DNA from: Pelosinus fermentans DSM 17108
GTDB taxonomy: Bacteria; Bacillota; Negativicutes; DSM-13327
Assembly (NCBI RefSeq): GCF_000271485.2
Contig: NZ_AKVN02000001.1
Span: 2,567,501 to 2,631,500 of the forward strand
Reading direction: 5' to 3'
DNA length: 64,000 nt
The notes under the pieces are model-generated. The model did no database searches. It had not been told where the DNA came from and saw nothing but the letters and a program-made list of their open reading frames with translations. Positions 46,638 through 55,549 of the stretch are shown here, in pieces (the first letter of the stretch is position 1; the number at the start of each line of letters is the position of its first letter). The translations under genes and the position numbers were made by a program.

Positions 46638-47722
46638 CCTAACTTGCCTCCAATTTCTCGTGCCGTATCATCAACCGCCAATAAATCACCTTGCAGAGTG
46701 ATCATTGCGGTACCTACTTTTAAATCACCAAATACATATCGTTCAGCCCGAATGCTGACTCTTTCAGCAATTACACGATACACATCATTTAATTTAAATT
46801 GTGCAATTATGGGCATAGCGGCTTCTGTAGTATTGCACATTAATATCTCTTGTATAGCTTGCTGCGGAGCACCAAGGGCAGCCATGTAGGCGGCTAAAGT
46901 TTCAAAGCGAGCATCAGCTACACGGTTATGAGTATGAAAAATTCCAGCAGCTACTTTTACGAGCTTTCCTAAGTGCCCAAAAATTAATACTTGTTTCATA
47001 CCATATTGCACAGCACTTTCTAACATATGTCCGATAAAATTACTAGTTTGGATTACCGTTTCTGTTGGCAGATGATATCGGTTAATAGCAATATCCTGAC
47101 CAATTTTTCCAGGAGCAAAGACCACTTCATCATATCCTAAGGCCCTCACCATTGATATTTGCGGTGACAGTGAATTTTTAAAGGCTTCCTCTGACATTGG
47201 CTCAACAATGCCTGTAGTACCTATAATCGATAAACCGCCGATAATACCTAAAGTAGAATTTAACGTACGTTTTGCTAATTTTTCACCTTCAGGTATCGAA
47301 ATAGTAACCGTTACGCCATGACCATCAGGTAATACATCCTGTATTGCTTGCATGATCATTTTACGTGGGCCAGGATTAATAGCAGGTTGTCCAACAGCTA
47401 CAGATAGACCTGGCTTTGTTACAATACCGACTCCTATACCAGCTTGCAGGATTATTTCATTCGTAGTATTAATTTCTATTTCGGCAGATATAGTTGTGCC
47501 ATGTGTTACATCGGGATCATCGCCAGCATCTTTTATTACACTGGCTTTTCCACCAGTATTCAGGCGTTGACTTGTGGCAATGTCTACTTTAATAAGATGT
47601 CCCTGTGGTGATGTAACATCAACCATTGTGGGGGATTCACCTTTCCACGCTAACAGGGCTGCTTTAGTGGCAGCAGCTGCACAAGTACCTGTAGTAATTC
47701 CTGATCTCATCTTTTTTGACAA
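46622..47722 (-). CDS. cbiD: Cobalt-precorrin-5B C1-methyltransferase
   Basis: Methylates C1; specific to the anaerobic pathway. 366 aa. The signature RSGITTGTCAAAATKAAL is near 6-23, then GDDPDVTHG and later FGHLGKLVKVAAGIFHTHN. The start is TTG at 47722 with GGGGG 8 bases upstream; the ORF is open to 47761, but that part holds the ribosome-site hairpin. It is the first gene of the B12 operon, immediately behind the cobalamin riboswitch. Confidence 0.94.
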   Translation of the reverse strand: MSKKMRSGITTGTCAAAATKAALLAWKGESPTMVDVTSPQGHLIKVDIATSQRLNTGGKASVIKDAGDDPDVTHGTTISAEIEINTTNEIILQAGIGVGIVTKPGLSVAVGQPAINPGPRKMIMQAIQDVLPDGHGVTVTISIPEGEKLAKRTLNSTLGIIGGLSIIGTTGIVEPMSEEAFKNSLSPQISMVRALGYDEVVFAPGKIGQDIAINRYHLPTETVIQTSNFIGHMLESAVQYGMKQVLIFGHLGKLVKVAAGIFHTHNRVADARFETLAAYMAALGAPQQAIQEILMCNTTEAAMPIIAQFKLNDVYRVIAERVSIRAERYVFGDLKVGTAMITLQGDLLAVDDTAREIGGKLGWNIK

Positions 47723-47730
47723 AATAAAAT

Positions 47731-47748
47731 CCCCCTGCAGACAGAGGG
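47731..47748 (-). promoter_or_regulatory. Hairpin sequestering the cbiD ribosome binding site
   Basis: On the minus strand, CCCTCTG-TCTG-CAGGGGG forms a 7-bp stem with one G-T pair and a tetraloop. The GGGGG arm is the cbiD Shine-Dalgarno. It lies about 65 bases 3' of the cobalamin riboswitch, so translational control is likely. Confidence 0.7.
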
Positions 47749-47814
47749 TACAATAAACCAAGTGATTAATTTATTCTACCACCTGCCTATCCTTCGTAGT
47801 CATAATGGTGTGCT

Positions 47815-47970
47815 AGAATAGGTAGGTCTCCTGACTTTGGTTCATTATACAGCTAAACCTTCCCGGGATTTCCCAGTGGTATTCCTTAGCTGCATTCCCC
47901 AATACAGTGGCGGGACCGTGCTGGCTTTTAACCAGTCTTCCCTTTTAAGCGTAAGCACCTATTCCCATAG
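47815..47970 (-). ncRNA. Cobalamin riboswitch
   Basis: On the minus strand, conserved landmarks occur in order: AATAGGTGC, TTAAAAGGGAA, GCCAGCACGGTCCCGCCACTGTA, AGCTAAGGAATACCACTGG, and the B12 box AGTCAGGAGACCTACC (47821-47836). It precedes the 16-gene B12 operon. The remaining upstream part of the 400-base gap, 47971-48122, is A+T-rich and shows no convincing promoter. Confidence 0.96.
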
Positions 47971-48122
47971 AGATATTAAATTATTGTTATACTCGGCATT
48001 AAACTTCTGATGTTGTATGTATTCCACCAGCGAATAAATATTTCCTGCTATTCTTTGATTAAATATAAAAGTTAAACTTTATTTTGATAGTAGAGAACAT
48101 TTTTCGACCCACATTTTTAGTA

Positions 48123-49664
48123 TCACTCTTTTAGCAACAATAGTTTGTCACTAATGCAAGATAAAATGATAATCGATTGGCGGGTTGCAACTGTTAAACG
48201 ATCATATTCAGATTTTCTGATTAGAAAATAAGAACGCTGGCTTTCTTGAATCAACTCATTAAAATCGGTACCTAGCACGATCTCCTTGCCATAAACGTTG
48301 GTGTAAAAAGCAAAACCAGGACGCAAGAATTTTACTACATACACTGGAGATTTGCCATCGTATTGACGGTTAAATTCTTGAGCAATATTTTTAGTTGTGA
48401 ACATAGGCGCTGCAGCGGGAATCAGTATAGCTGTTAGAACCATGGAAAATAAAGTCATCGATATGATTTTAGTCCAAAAAGCGAGACGAATTTCGTTTTT
48501 CCATCCAAAATACGCTACCAAGGAAGACATTAAAATAAAAATTATGGCGGATATATATATGCCATTTGCCAATAGCGGCATAGCTTTAATCCCTATAAAC
48601 ATAATTCCTATAAATAATGCAGTTAGTATACTTAAACCTATAGACAAACTTGTAAAATGACTTTTATCATGTGATGTCCAAAGACGATCAATATACCAAC
48701 CAACAATCATGGATAATGGTGGGTACATAGGTAAAATATAGGATACCAGCTTTGTTTGAGAAATAGTAAAAAAGGCAAAAATAAATAATGACCAGATATT
48801 TAGAAATAATAGAGTTGAAGAATCATATGTACTTTTCGTTAGAGAACTCCATATGGATTGAATTATGAACCCTGTCCAAGGAAAGAAACCCAGAATAAGA
48901 ACTGGAACATAATAATACCAGAGTACACCCTCAGGATGCTCTGGAGATGTGAACCTTGTAATATTATGAAAGCCAAGAAACGTATCGACAAAAATACTTC
49001 CGTGAATATTATACATCAAGATATACCAAGGTGCAGCTATCGCAGCGTAGAGCAACAATCCCGAGAATATTTTCATACTTTTTAATAAAGCCCAGTTACG
49101 TGTAATAAGTAGATAAAAAAAGATAATTCCTCCAGGAAATAATAATCCAATAGGTCCTTTCGTTAATGTAGCTAATCCAGCGAATAAATATGCAATATAA
49201 TATTTTTTCTCTACAAAAGCTAATAAAGAAGCAGATAGAAAAAAAAGTAAAGTAATATCAGTTACGGCAGCCTTTCCCAAATAAAAAAATTCAATACTGG
49301 TAGCTAATACTAACGCTCCAGCAACACCGGCTCGTTCATTAAATAATCTGCGACCAGATTGGTATACCAGTACTGTACAAGCAACAGCTAATACTGCAGA
49401 GGGAAAGCGAGCAGCAAATTCATTCATACCAAAAAGTTTATAAGAGGCAGCTACTAACCAATAATACATGGGAGGCTTATCATACCAATACTCCCCATAA
49501 ATACGAGGGGAAAGAAATTCATTAAAGCTAAACATTTCTTTAGGCGTTTCTGCATATACAGGTTCATCAGGATCTAACAAAGGGATTCCGCCCAAATTAA
49601 AAAAAACGATTAATAATGTAATTATAGCCACCAGCCAAAAACCAGTTTCTAACTTTTTAAACAT
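48123..49664 (-). CDS. GT83 (ArnT-like) integral-membrane glycosyltransferase
   Basis: 513-aa GT-C fold transferase that would use a polyprenyl-phosphate sugar donor and act on the outer face of the inner membrane. The family's acidic motif DPDEPVYAE is at 31-39, followed by WYDKPPMYYWLVAASYKLFG and RFPSAV. About 11-12 hydrophobic segments and a soluble C-terminal domain follow. In Gram-negatives ArnT adds aminoarabinose to lipid A; the acceptor here cannot be told. It is the last gene of a four-gene cluster, 135 bases after the epimerase gene. Confidence 0.85.
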   Translation of the reverse strand: MFKKLETGFWLVAIITLLIVFFNLGGIPLLDPDEPVYAETPKEMFSFNEFLSPRIYGEYWYDKPPMYYWLVAASYKLFGMNEFAARFPSAVLAVACTVLVYQSGRRLFNERAGVAGALVLATSIEFFYLGKAAVTDITLLFFLSASLLAFVEKKYYIAYLFAGLATLTKGPIGLLFPGGIIFFYLLITRNWALLKSMKIFSGLLLYAAIAAPWYILMYNIHGSIFVDTFLGFHNITRFTSPEHPEGVLWYYYVPVLILGFFPWTGFIIQSIWSSLTKSTYDSSTLLFLNIWSLFIFAFFTISQTKLVSYILPMYPPLSMIVGWYIDRLWTSHDKSHFTSLSIGLSILTALFIGIMFIGIKAMPLLANGIYISAIIFILMSSLVAYFGWKNEIRLAFWTKIISMTLFSMVLTAILIPAAAPMFTTKNIAQEFNRQYDGKSPVYVVKFLRPGFAFYTNVYGKEIVLGTDFNELIQESQRSYFLIRKSEYDRLTVATRQSIIILSCISDKLLLLKE

Positions 49665-49799
49665 TTGGTCCGCAACCTCCGAAAGTTGAATTAATTAGAT
49701 GAATAGGATTTATAACAGCAATGGATATATTATTACTTAACAACGCTGGTCATGTATTTGCGTGTTAATAATAATATATCCCAAAGAAAAATTTAAGGT

Positions 49800-50711
49800 T
49801 TAGATGAGGGAGTGATATGTTTTGGCTAATCCCTCTAAAAGCATCATATGTGGTTGCCAGTCTAAATTTTTCCGTGCTGTGGCATTTGATAAAGAAGATT
49901 TATAAATATCGCCTTCACGTTTTTCATTATAGTTTCTCACTACCATCTTACCAGCGACATTTCCCATATAATCGATTAACATATTAACACTTGTTTCTGT
50001 TTGTGTACTAATATTGCATATTTTGTTAGCATGATCGACTAATAATGATTGATAATTAGCATTGGCGACATCTCCAACGTAAATAAAATCTCTTGTCTGG
50101 CTGCCGTCACCAAAAATCAAGACTGGTTGATCTTGACGAATCTTGCGAGCGAAAATACTAATAACACCACCCTCGCCCCCGTCACCTTGACGGTCTCCGT
50201 ATACATTAGCATACCGTAATATCATATAATCAAGACCATAGACTTCCTTATATAATGACAAATAATTTTCACAGGTTAACTTGCTCAATCCATAAAAAGA
50301 AGTAGGTGCTTTTGGACTTGTTTCCACTACAGGTAGTGCTGTTACATTGCCGTACACTGCGGCTGTAGAAGAAAAAATAATACGCTTTACATTCGCTTTT
50401 CGGCATGCTTCTAAAATATTTACAGTACCTAATATATTTATATCACAATCATAGTCTGGCATTTCTAACGATTTATGTACCATAGTCTGAGCAGCAAGAT
50501 GAATTACAAAATCAAATTTTTCAGTCATAAATAGACTAAAAATTTCATCATTACGAATATCTAACTGAATAAATGTAGCGGCCGGATTGATGTTTTCCCT
50601 TAATCCAGTACTCAAATTATCAATAATCACTACCTGACATTTTTCTTGTATTAATTTATCAACAACATGTGAGCCGATAAAACCAGCTCCGCCAGTTACT
50701 AATACTTTCAC
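49800..50711 (-). CDS. NAD-dependent epimerase/dehydratase (UDP-glucose 4-epimerase-like)
   Basis: 303-aa extended short-chain dehydrogenase acting on a nucleotide sugar. GGAGFIGSHV at 7-16 binds NAD; catalytic Tyr140 and Lys144 are in SFYGLSK; HLAAQ is near 71. It is shorter than classical GalE (about 330) and resembles the WbpP/GalE-like group. It lies 12 bases after the membrane-protein gene, in the same operon. The exact sugar is unknown. Confidence 0.85.
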   Translation of the reverse strand: MKVLVTGGAGFIGSHVVDKLIQEKCQVVIIDNLSTGLRENINPAATFIQLDIRNDEIFSLFMTEKFDFVIHLAAQTMVHKSLEMPDYDCDINILGTVNILEACRKANVKRIIFSSTAAVYGNVTALPVVETSPKAPTSFYGLSKLTCENYLSLYKEVYGLDYMILRYANVYGDRQGDGGEGGVISIFARKIRQDQPVLIFGDGSQTRDFIYVGDVANANYQSLLVDHANKICNISTQTETSVNMLIDYMGNVAGKMVVRNYNEKREGDIYKSSLSNATARKNLDWQPHMMLLEGLAKTYHSLI

Positions 50712-50723
50712 TCTACATTCCTC

Positions 50724-51707
50724 CTATTTAACATGATTGGCTAAAAATCTATGTCCAAACACTTTAATGGTAAAATATAAACCAATAACAAAGGGGAGAT
50801 ACTCGACAATAATTCGCCAGGCTACAGCCACTATCCCTACAGTTCCTGATGGTAGAAAGCCACTAAATAAAAGAACAAATCCGCCTTCAGCAATACCAGA
50901 TCCTCCTGGTGTGGGAGCAAAGTAAAGTAAAATGTTTAACAAAATCATCCTCCCCATAATTTGGGGGATATTAACTGTTATGCCCATTCCCATAAACAAT
51001 ATTGGTACAACACTATATAAAGCTAGTAAACTGACAGCTGATTCAATAAATACTTTCCCCATGCTTAAAGGGGAAGATGATAGCATGAATACAGCACCTC
51101 TAACGTCACGATAGAGAAGAAAAATCCGACGACGATTCCGATGACTAAATTTCTTTGTAAGTGCCACTAACCAATAGTAAGGCAAACTAGTACGAAATAA
51201 CCAAATCAAACCTAGAATAATGGCAATAAGTGAGGCAAAACAAATTGTAAGGATATCATCTGAAAGACCTGGCATAATCTCTGGATCATAATAAAAAATA
51301 ACTGGTAGGCAAAGCACTAAAAAAATAATAGATAACAATGTTCTAACAACTATTAATACAGTCGCTTTACCAGTAGGTACTCCTGCTTTTCGCAAAAACA
51401 TGACCTGCGCTACTGCACCACCTGCAGCTCCAGGCGTTAGGAGAGCCAAAAAATAATTTCCAAAGACAACATGAACAGCTTCAATCAGACGAATCTTTTC
51501 CCCTGAAATGGATACAAGATGCATAAGACGAATTCCATCAAAGTATAAACCGATTATTAAGAAAACAAAAGCTAAAGCTAAAGACCAAGGCTGAAAACTA
51601 TCAAGGTGGCGTAAGGTATGAATATCAACAGTAAAATAGATTACAATGCTGGAAATACTACCTACGAACAGTAATAAGAGAATCAGCCGTTGATAAAACT
51701 TAATCAT
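50724..51707 (-). CDS. LPG-synthase-TM/UPF0104 family membrane protein, possible flippase
   Basis: 327 aa with about eight membrane spans and no soluble domain. It matches the transmembrane part of lysylphosphatidylglycerol synthase and the AglD/HpnL-like UPF0104 group (HLVSISGEKIRLIEAVHVVFGNYF, TPGAAGGAVAQVMFLRKAGV, PTPGGSGIAEGGFVLLF). Such proteins are often found with envelope lipid and glycan genes and have been proposed as flippases. Here it lies between a deacetylase (8-base overlap) and an epimerase. Confidence 0.8.
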   Translation of the reverse strand: MIKFYQRLILLLLFVGSISSIVIYFTVDIHTLRHLDSFQPWSLALAFVFLIIGLYFDGIRLMHLVSISGEKIRLIEAVHVVFGNYFLALLTPGAAGGAVAQVMFLRKAGVPTGKATVLIVVRTLLSIIFLVLCLPVIFYYDPEIMPGLSDDILTICFASLIAIILGLIWLFRTSLPYYWLVALTKKFSHRNRRRIFLLYRDVRGAVFMLSSSPLSMGKVFIESAVSLLALYSVVPILFMGMGITVNIPQIMGRMILLNILLYFAPTPGGSGIAEGGFVLLFSGFLPSGTVGIVAVAWRIIVEYLPFVIGLYFTIKVFGHRFLANHVK

Positions 51708-52554
51708 TTTCTAACTCCCTAAAAGAAATTAATTGTATATGGTGGTCCATGATATATTGAGAGATTTCTGGGCTGGTTACTGAATGTAATTCAGCTTGCC
51801 AGTGATAATTCCAGTTATACATTTTTTGCAAAATAGAATCGTTCGTTCCTGGGTGAATCATAATTTCCGAGGTACCTTCTGGTAAAGATGATAATATGCG
51901 TAATAAATACTCCTCATGCATATGTCCTCCAGCTAACATTCCAAAAAAGTGTTCAGTGGCAGAAAATCTGTGCTTTTGTATCTTCCGCCGTGCTATTTCG
52001 GCTAAAAACGTTAGACCTCCACGTGCTATAATTCGTGCTGTTTGGAATGGATATCCACCTGAAAATAAATAAGGCTCAGCAGGAATACGTATTTTTTTTA
52101 TACCAAAACTTTTAGCAATGTCGATTGTAATATCAATGATCCCAGGTACAATATGCATATGTTGATGACTATCCAGATGAGTAATCGCTATTCCAGAGTC
52201 CAATACTTTCTGTACCTGGGCAGTAAATTCTTTATGAATGTCATTAAGCTTTATCTTTCCTAAACAATAACGTCGTAAGAACTCAGAGTAATGAAGTGAT
52301 AAACATCCTTCACTATTCACTAAAGAGGGTATCGTCTGAGGATCACAAAGTGGTGTTTCACCTACTAATGTTAAGTGTATACCAATTCCTAATTCTTTAT
52401 TAACTGAAGCTAGTGTTATAGCATGATCAAAAGCACTACCTGAGGGCATAATGGTTGTGCTGGTAATGATTCCATTTAGATGTCCTTGAATAATGCCTAC
52501 GTTTACCATTTCATTAATGCCAAAATCATCAGCATTTATGATTAATTGTCGCAT
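51700..52554 (-). CDS. ChbG/HpnK family deacetylase (YdjC-like)
   Basis: 284-aa carbohydrate deacetylase. Metal-binding NADDFGIN at 7-14 and HLDSHQHMHIVPG near 119-131 are typical of the YdjC/ChbG/HpnK family. The ATG at 52554 has AAGGAG 9 bases upstream; the frame is open 15 codons further, without support. First gene of the cluster, with a predicted promoter at 52590-52618. By analogy with ArnD it could deacylate a lipid-linked sugar; that is inference. Confidence 0.85.
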   Translation of the reverse strand: MRQLIINADDFGINEMVNVGIIQGHLNGIITSTTIMPSGSAFDHAITLASVNKELGIGIHLTLVGETPLCDPQTIPSLVNSEGCLSLHYSEFLRRYCLGKIKLNDIHKEFTAQVQKVLDSGIAITHLDSHQHMHIVPGIIDITIDIAKSFGIKKIRIPAEPYLFSGGYPFQTARIIARGGLTFLAEIARRKIQKHRFSATEHFFGMLAGGHMHEEYLLRILSSLPEGTSEIMIHPGTNDSILQKMYNWNYHWQAELHSVTSPEISQYIMDHHIQLISFRELEND

Positions 52555-52589
52555 AGTGAACAACTCCTTATTATACACCTCAACTATAT

Positions 52590-52618
52590 ATGGTAGCATG
52601 TATAAGGAGATATGGCAA
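52590..52618 (-). promoter_or_regulatory. Predicted promoter of the envelope-sugar cluster
   Basis: TTGCCA (52613-52618), 17 bases, extended -10 TGCTACCAT (TACCAT at 52590-52595) on the minus strand, about 36 bases before the ATG. Confidence 0.55.
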
Positions 52619-52663
52619 TTTGTGCTTAAATAATTTTATATAAAAGTTCGAGCACAAAGAGGA

Positions 52664-52684
52664 AGGAGCCTAGATTAGGCTCCT
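52664..52684 (-). terminator. Terminator after queC-folE2
   Basis: Perfect 9-bp stem AGGAGCCTA/TAGGCTCCT with a 3-base loop, followed by TCCTCTTTG on the minus strand. It lies 8 bases past the folE2 stop. Confidence 0.65.
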
Positions 52685-52692
52685 GTATTGTA

Positions 52693-53481
52693 TTAAGCTT
52701 TTAGATGTTCAACATGTTTGGCATAAGCGCTGTGATTATGAATAGACTCGTAATTTTCACATTGTACTTCAAACCATCGAATTGATTTTTGCTGGCGTAA
52801 AGATAAAACCAAATCCCTTAAGACATCTTCAACGAATTTTGCATTTTCATAAGCATGCTCTGTTACGTACTTCTCATCTTCACGTTTTAATAGAGGATAA
52901 ATAGGGCAGCTTCCTTCTGCCTCCATTAAAGCCACCAAATCCTCAATCCAAATAAACTGTCCATCTGTATTTTTGATTTTCACCTTCATCAGTCCCCGCT
53001 GGTTATGTGCACCATATGCTGAAATCTCTTTACTGCAAGGGCATAAGGAGGTAAATGGAACATCAACACCTAAAATAAAATCTAAAGGTTTGCCTTTGGT
53101 TAGCTGAGCTGAAAACAGGCAATCAACATCAAGCATACTTTTAAAGCCGCTAATAGGAGCAGTTTTTTCAATAAAATATTTAAAATAAATATCCATTTGT
53201 GCATGCTCAGCATCAAGTTTATTGACAGTATCCATTAAGATCAATTCCATTTCTCGATAAGAGACAGGTTTTTGACTCCACTCACTCAAAATTTCGATGA
53301 AGCGGCTCATATGAGTGCCTTTATATTCTTTTGGTAAATTAACAGTAAGGCTTATCGTTGCTAAAACAGACTGAAGGGAGTCTGCCTTCGTCTTTATAAG
53401 AAACGGCAAGCGTACATCGCTAACACCTACATTTTGAATTGCGATGCCACGATTGTCGGAAATATTTTGAACGTCTTTCAA
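52693..53481 (-). CDS. folE2: GTP cyclohydrolase FolE2 (type IB)
   Basis: Converts GTP to dihydroneopterin triphosphate for folate and 7-deazaguanines, without the strict zinc need of FolE. 262 aa. Active-site Cys147 in SLCPCSKEISAYGAHNQRG and His159 are present; the start SDNRGIAIQNVGVSDVRLP is diagnostic. The start is TTG at 53481 with AGGAG 10 bases upstream. It follows queC by 3 bases, tying it to queuosine synthesis. Confidence 0.93.
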   Translation of the reverse strand: MKDVQNISDNRGIAIQNVGVSDVRLPFLIKTKADSLQSVLATISLTVNLPKEYKGTHMSRFIEILSEWSQKPVSYREMELILMDTVNKLDAEHAQMDIYFKYFIEKTAPISGFKSMLDVDCLFSAQLTKGKPLDFILGVDVPFTSLCPCSKEISAYGAHNQRGLMKVKIKNTDGQFIWIEDLVALMEAEGSCPIYPLLKREDEKYVTEHAYENAKFVEDVLRDLVLSLRQQKSIRWFEVQCENYESIHNHSAYAKHVEHLKA

Positions 53482-53484
53482 ATC

Positions 53485-54165
53485 TTATTCACTCCTAGTT
53501 CTATAAATAATAGGATCTATTGTACCTGCTTCAGCAAAACCTTTTAAACGCAAAAGGCAGCTATCACATTCTCCGCAGGCAACTGGCTCTCCATTATAAC
53601 AACTGGTAGTAAATTGAAGAGGAGCATCTAGATTCTTACCCAACAAAACAATATCTTTCTTAGTTAATTGCAATAAGGGAGTTTCTATTACTATCTTTCG
53701 ATGATCCTGTACCCCAGCTTTTGTACTATAATCGGCAACTTGTTGAAAGAGATTGATAAATTCAGGTCGACAATCAGGATAACCTGAATAATCAAGAGCA
53801 TTCACACCAATAAAAATTTTATCTGCTCCCGTCACCTCTGCATAACCTAAAGCATAGCTTAAAAAAATCAAATTCCTAGCAGGCACATACGTTACAGGAA
53901 TTTGATGGCTATCGATATTACCAGTAGGTACTGTCAATTGCCCATCGGTTAAAGCACTGCCGCCGATTACATTCATGTTGGTTTCAATAATAATATGTTT
54001 AGTGACATTATAATATTGAGCTACACTTTCAGCGCTTTCTAATTCACGAGCATGACGCTGATTATAATTAAAGCTGATAGGAAAAAGCTCATAACCTTTA
54101 CTATGGGCTACAGCCATGCATACTGTAGAATCTAATCCACCTGACAATAATACAACTGCTTTCAT
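53485..54165 (-). CDS. queC: 7-cyano-7-deazaguanine synthase
   Basis: Makes preQ0 from 7-carboxy-7-deazaguanine. 226 aa. ATP-pyrophosphatase loop SGGLDST is at 8-14, and the four zinc cysteines are in TSCYNGEPVACGECDSCLLR near the end. The ATG at 54165 has AGGAG 11 bases upstream; the open frame extends 13 codons more. It is coupled with folE2. queD and queE are not in the window. I looked for a preQ1 riboswitch upstream and saw none. Confidence 0.94.
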   Translation of the reverse strand: MKAVVLLSGGLDSTVCMAVAHSKGYELFPISFNYNQRHARELESAESVAQYYNVTKHIIIETNMNVIGGSALTDGQLTVPTGNIDSHQIPVTYVPARNLIFLSYALGYAEVTGADKIFIGVNALDYSGYPDCRPEFINLFQQVADYSTKAGVQDHRKIVIETPLLQLTKKDIVLLGKNLDAPLQFTTSCYNGEPVACGECDSCLLRLKGFAEAGTIDPIIYRTRSE

Positions 54166-54318
54166 GCTAAGAAACACTCCTAAGTTTATATAAATTTTAT
54201 TCAAATGCTTAGACTATAGTTATTTTATCCGATGATCAAGATACTCTATACTCGTCTCAACAAATGCAACTGGCAAGAAGGATTTTCTTCCCAAAGTACT
54301 CCTCACATGAAGAAAGAG

Positions 54319-55545
54319 TTAATTTTCTGGAATCGCGTCTTTTTTGATAATAATAGATGCTGTTTCTAAAGCAGTTTGCTGTACTTTTTTCAGAGGAATT
54401 TTATATTCGTCTGCTATGATTTTACAATCTTCATATTCAGGAGTTATACTGCATATTTTTCCTTCATATGCACTTACTTTCACTTTGACTTTACCCCAGG
54501 GGAGTTTCACATCGATTATTTCCCGCATCGCAATTTTTCTTTCAGTTTCATAAAATCGTAATCCAATAGTAGATGTTTGCTCAAAGATGAGCTTAATAAC
54601 TTGATCCAACATGGAATCATTTACTAATACAGACAGCATCGTGGCAGAACGATTCTTTTTCATAATAATTGGGGTGAGCCAAACATCAAAAACATCCATA
54701 TTAAGCAATTTTTCCATAACATATGGATAAATCTGAGGATTTAAATCGTCAATATTGGCCTCCACAACGAAAGCTTTTGTTATTATACGTTCTTCTTTTA
54801 TTTCGCCCACATGCATTCTTAGCACGTTAGGAATTTCTAAATCCCATGTTCCTGCTCCATAGCCAATTGTTTCACTAAGAAAATTAGCTGGCATATTTCC
54901 ATGTCCAGCACTTAGTGCTGCAATTACAGCAGCTCCTGTAGGTGTTACTAATTCTTTACTCATTTCTCCGTTATAGTATGGGATGTTCTTAAGTAACTCT
55001 GCAGTAGCTGGTGCTGGTATTGGCATTAGCCCATGGGCGCATTTTATAAATCCTTTGCCAACTTGTAATGCAGAAGTATAAATAGCCTGAATTCCTAAAT
55101 AGTCTAAACCAATCGCTGTACCTACAATATCAACAATTGAATCAACAGCTCCTACTTCGTGAAAGTGAATTTCTTCTACTCCTACCCCATGTACCTTAGC
55201 CTCTGCTTGAGCTAATAATAAGAAAATTTTCTTACTATCAGTTTTAATTTTAGAGGATAATTGAGAATCATCAATGATCTGAAAGACATCTGATAGATGA
55301 CGATGATGATGATGGCCATGGTGATGATCAGCATCATGATGATCGTCATCATTGAGTTTTACATCTACATAAATGGCACTAATACCACATTTGTTTACTT
55401 TTGTAACAATTAAATCATAACCATGAACAGGCAAGAGTGATAAATTTTTTCTTAATACTTCCTCTGGTAATCCTACATGTAATAATGCTCCTAATAACAT
55501 GTTACCACTAATACCGGAAAAACAATCTAAATAAAGAGTTTTCAT
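54319..55545 (-). CDS. larC: Nickel-pincer cofactor biosynthesis protein LarC
   Basis: CTP-dependent nickel insertase that completes the nickel-pincer nucleotide of lactate racemase (LarA) and relatives. 408 aa in one frame. The start LDCFSGISGNMLLGAL is typical, and a His/Asp-rich nickel-binding stretch lies at 67-83. VEEIHFHEVGAVDSIVDIVG and the late C-terminal domain are intact. In some species larC is split by a frameshift; here it is continuous. It starts 4 bases after larB. Confidence 0.93.
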   Translation of the reverse strand: MKTLYLDCFSGISGNMLLGALLHVGLPEEVLRKNLSLLPVHGYDLIVTKVNKCGISAIYVDVKLNDDDHHDADHHHGHHHHRHLSDVFQIIDDSQLSSKIKTDSKKIFLLLAQAEAKVHGVGVEEIHFHEVGAVDSIVDIVGTAIGLDYLGIQAIYTSALQVGKGFIKCAHGLMPIPAPATAELLKNIPYYNGEMSKELVTPTGAAVIAALSAGHGNMPANFLSETIGYGAGTWDLEIPNVLRMHVGEIKEERIITKAFVVEANIDDLNPQIYPYVMEKLLNMDVFDVWLTPIIMKKNRSATMLSVLVNDSMLDQVIKLIFEQTSTIGLRFYETERKIAMREIIDVKLPWGKVKVKVSAYEGKICSITPEYEDCKIIADEYKIPLKKVQQTALETASIIIKKDAIPEN

Positions 55546-55549
55546 GATA

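Noticed and set aside
54166-54318. Possible preQ1 riboswitch before queC
   Set aside because: The region lacks the compact preQ1-I pattern and any clear hairpin with a terminator.
55300-55345. Repetitive GATGATGATG-like stretch
   Set aside because: It is the codons of the His/Asp-rich metal-binding segment of LarC, not a separate repeat element.
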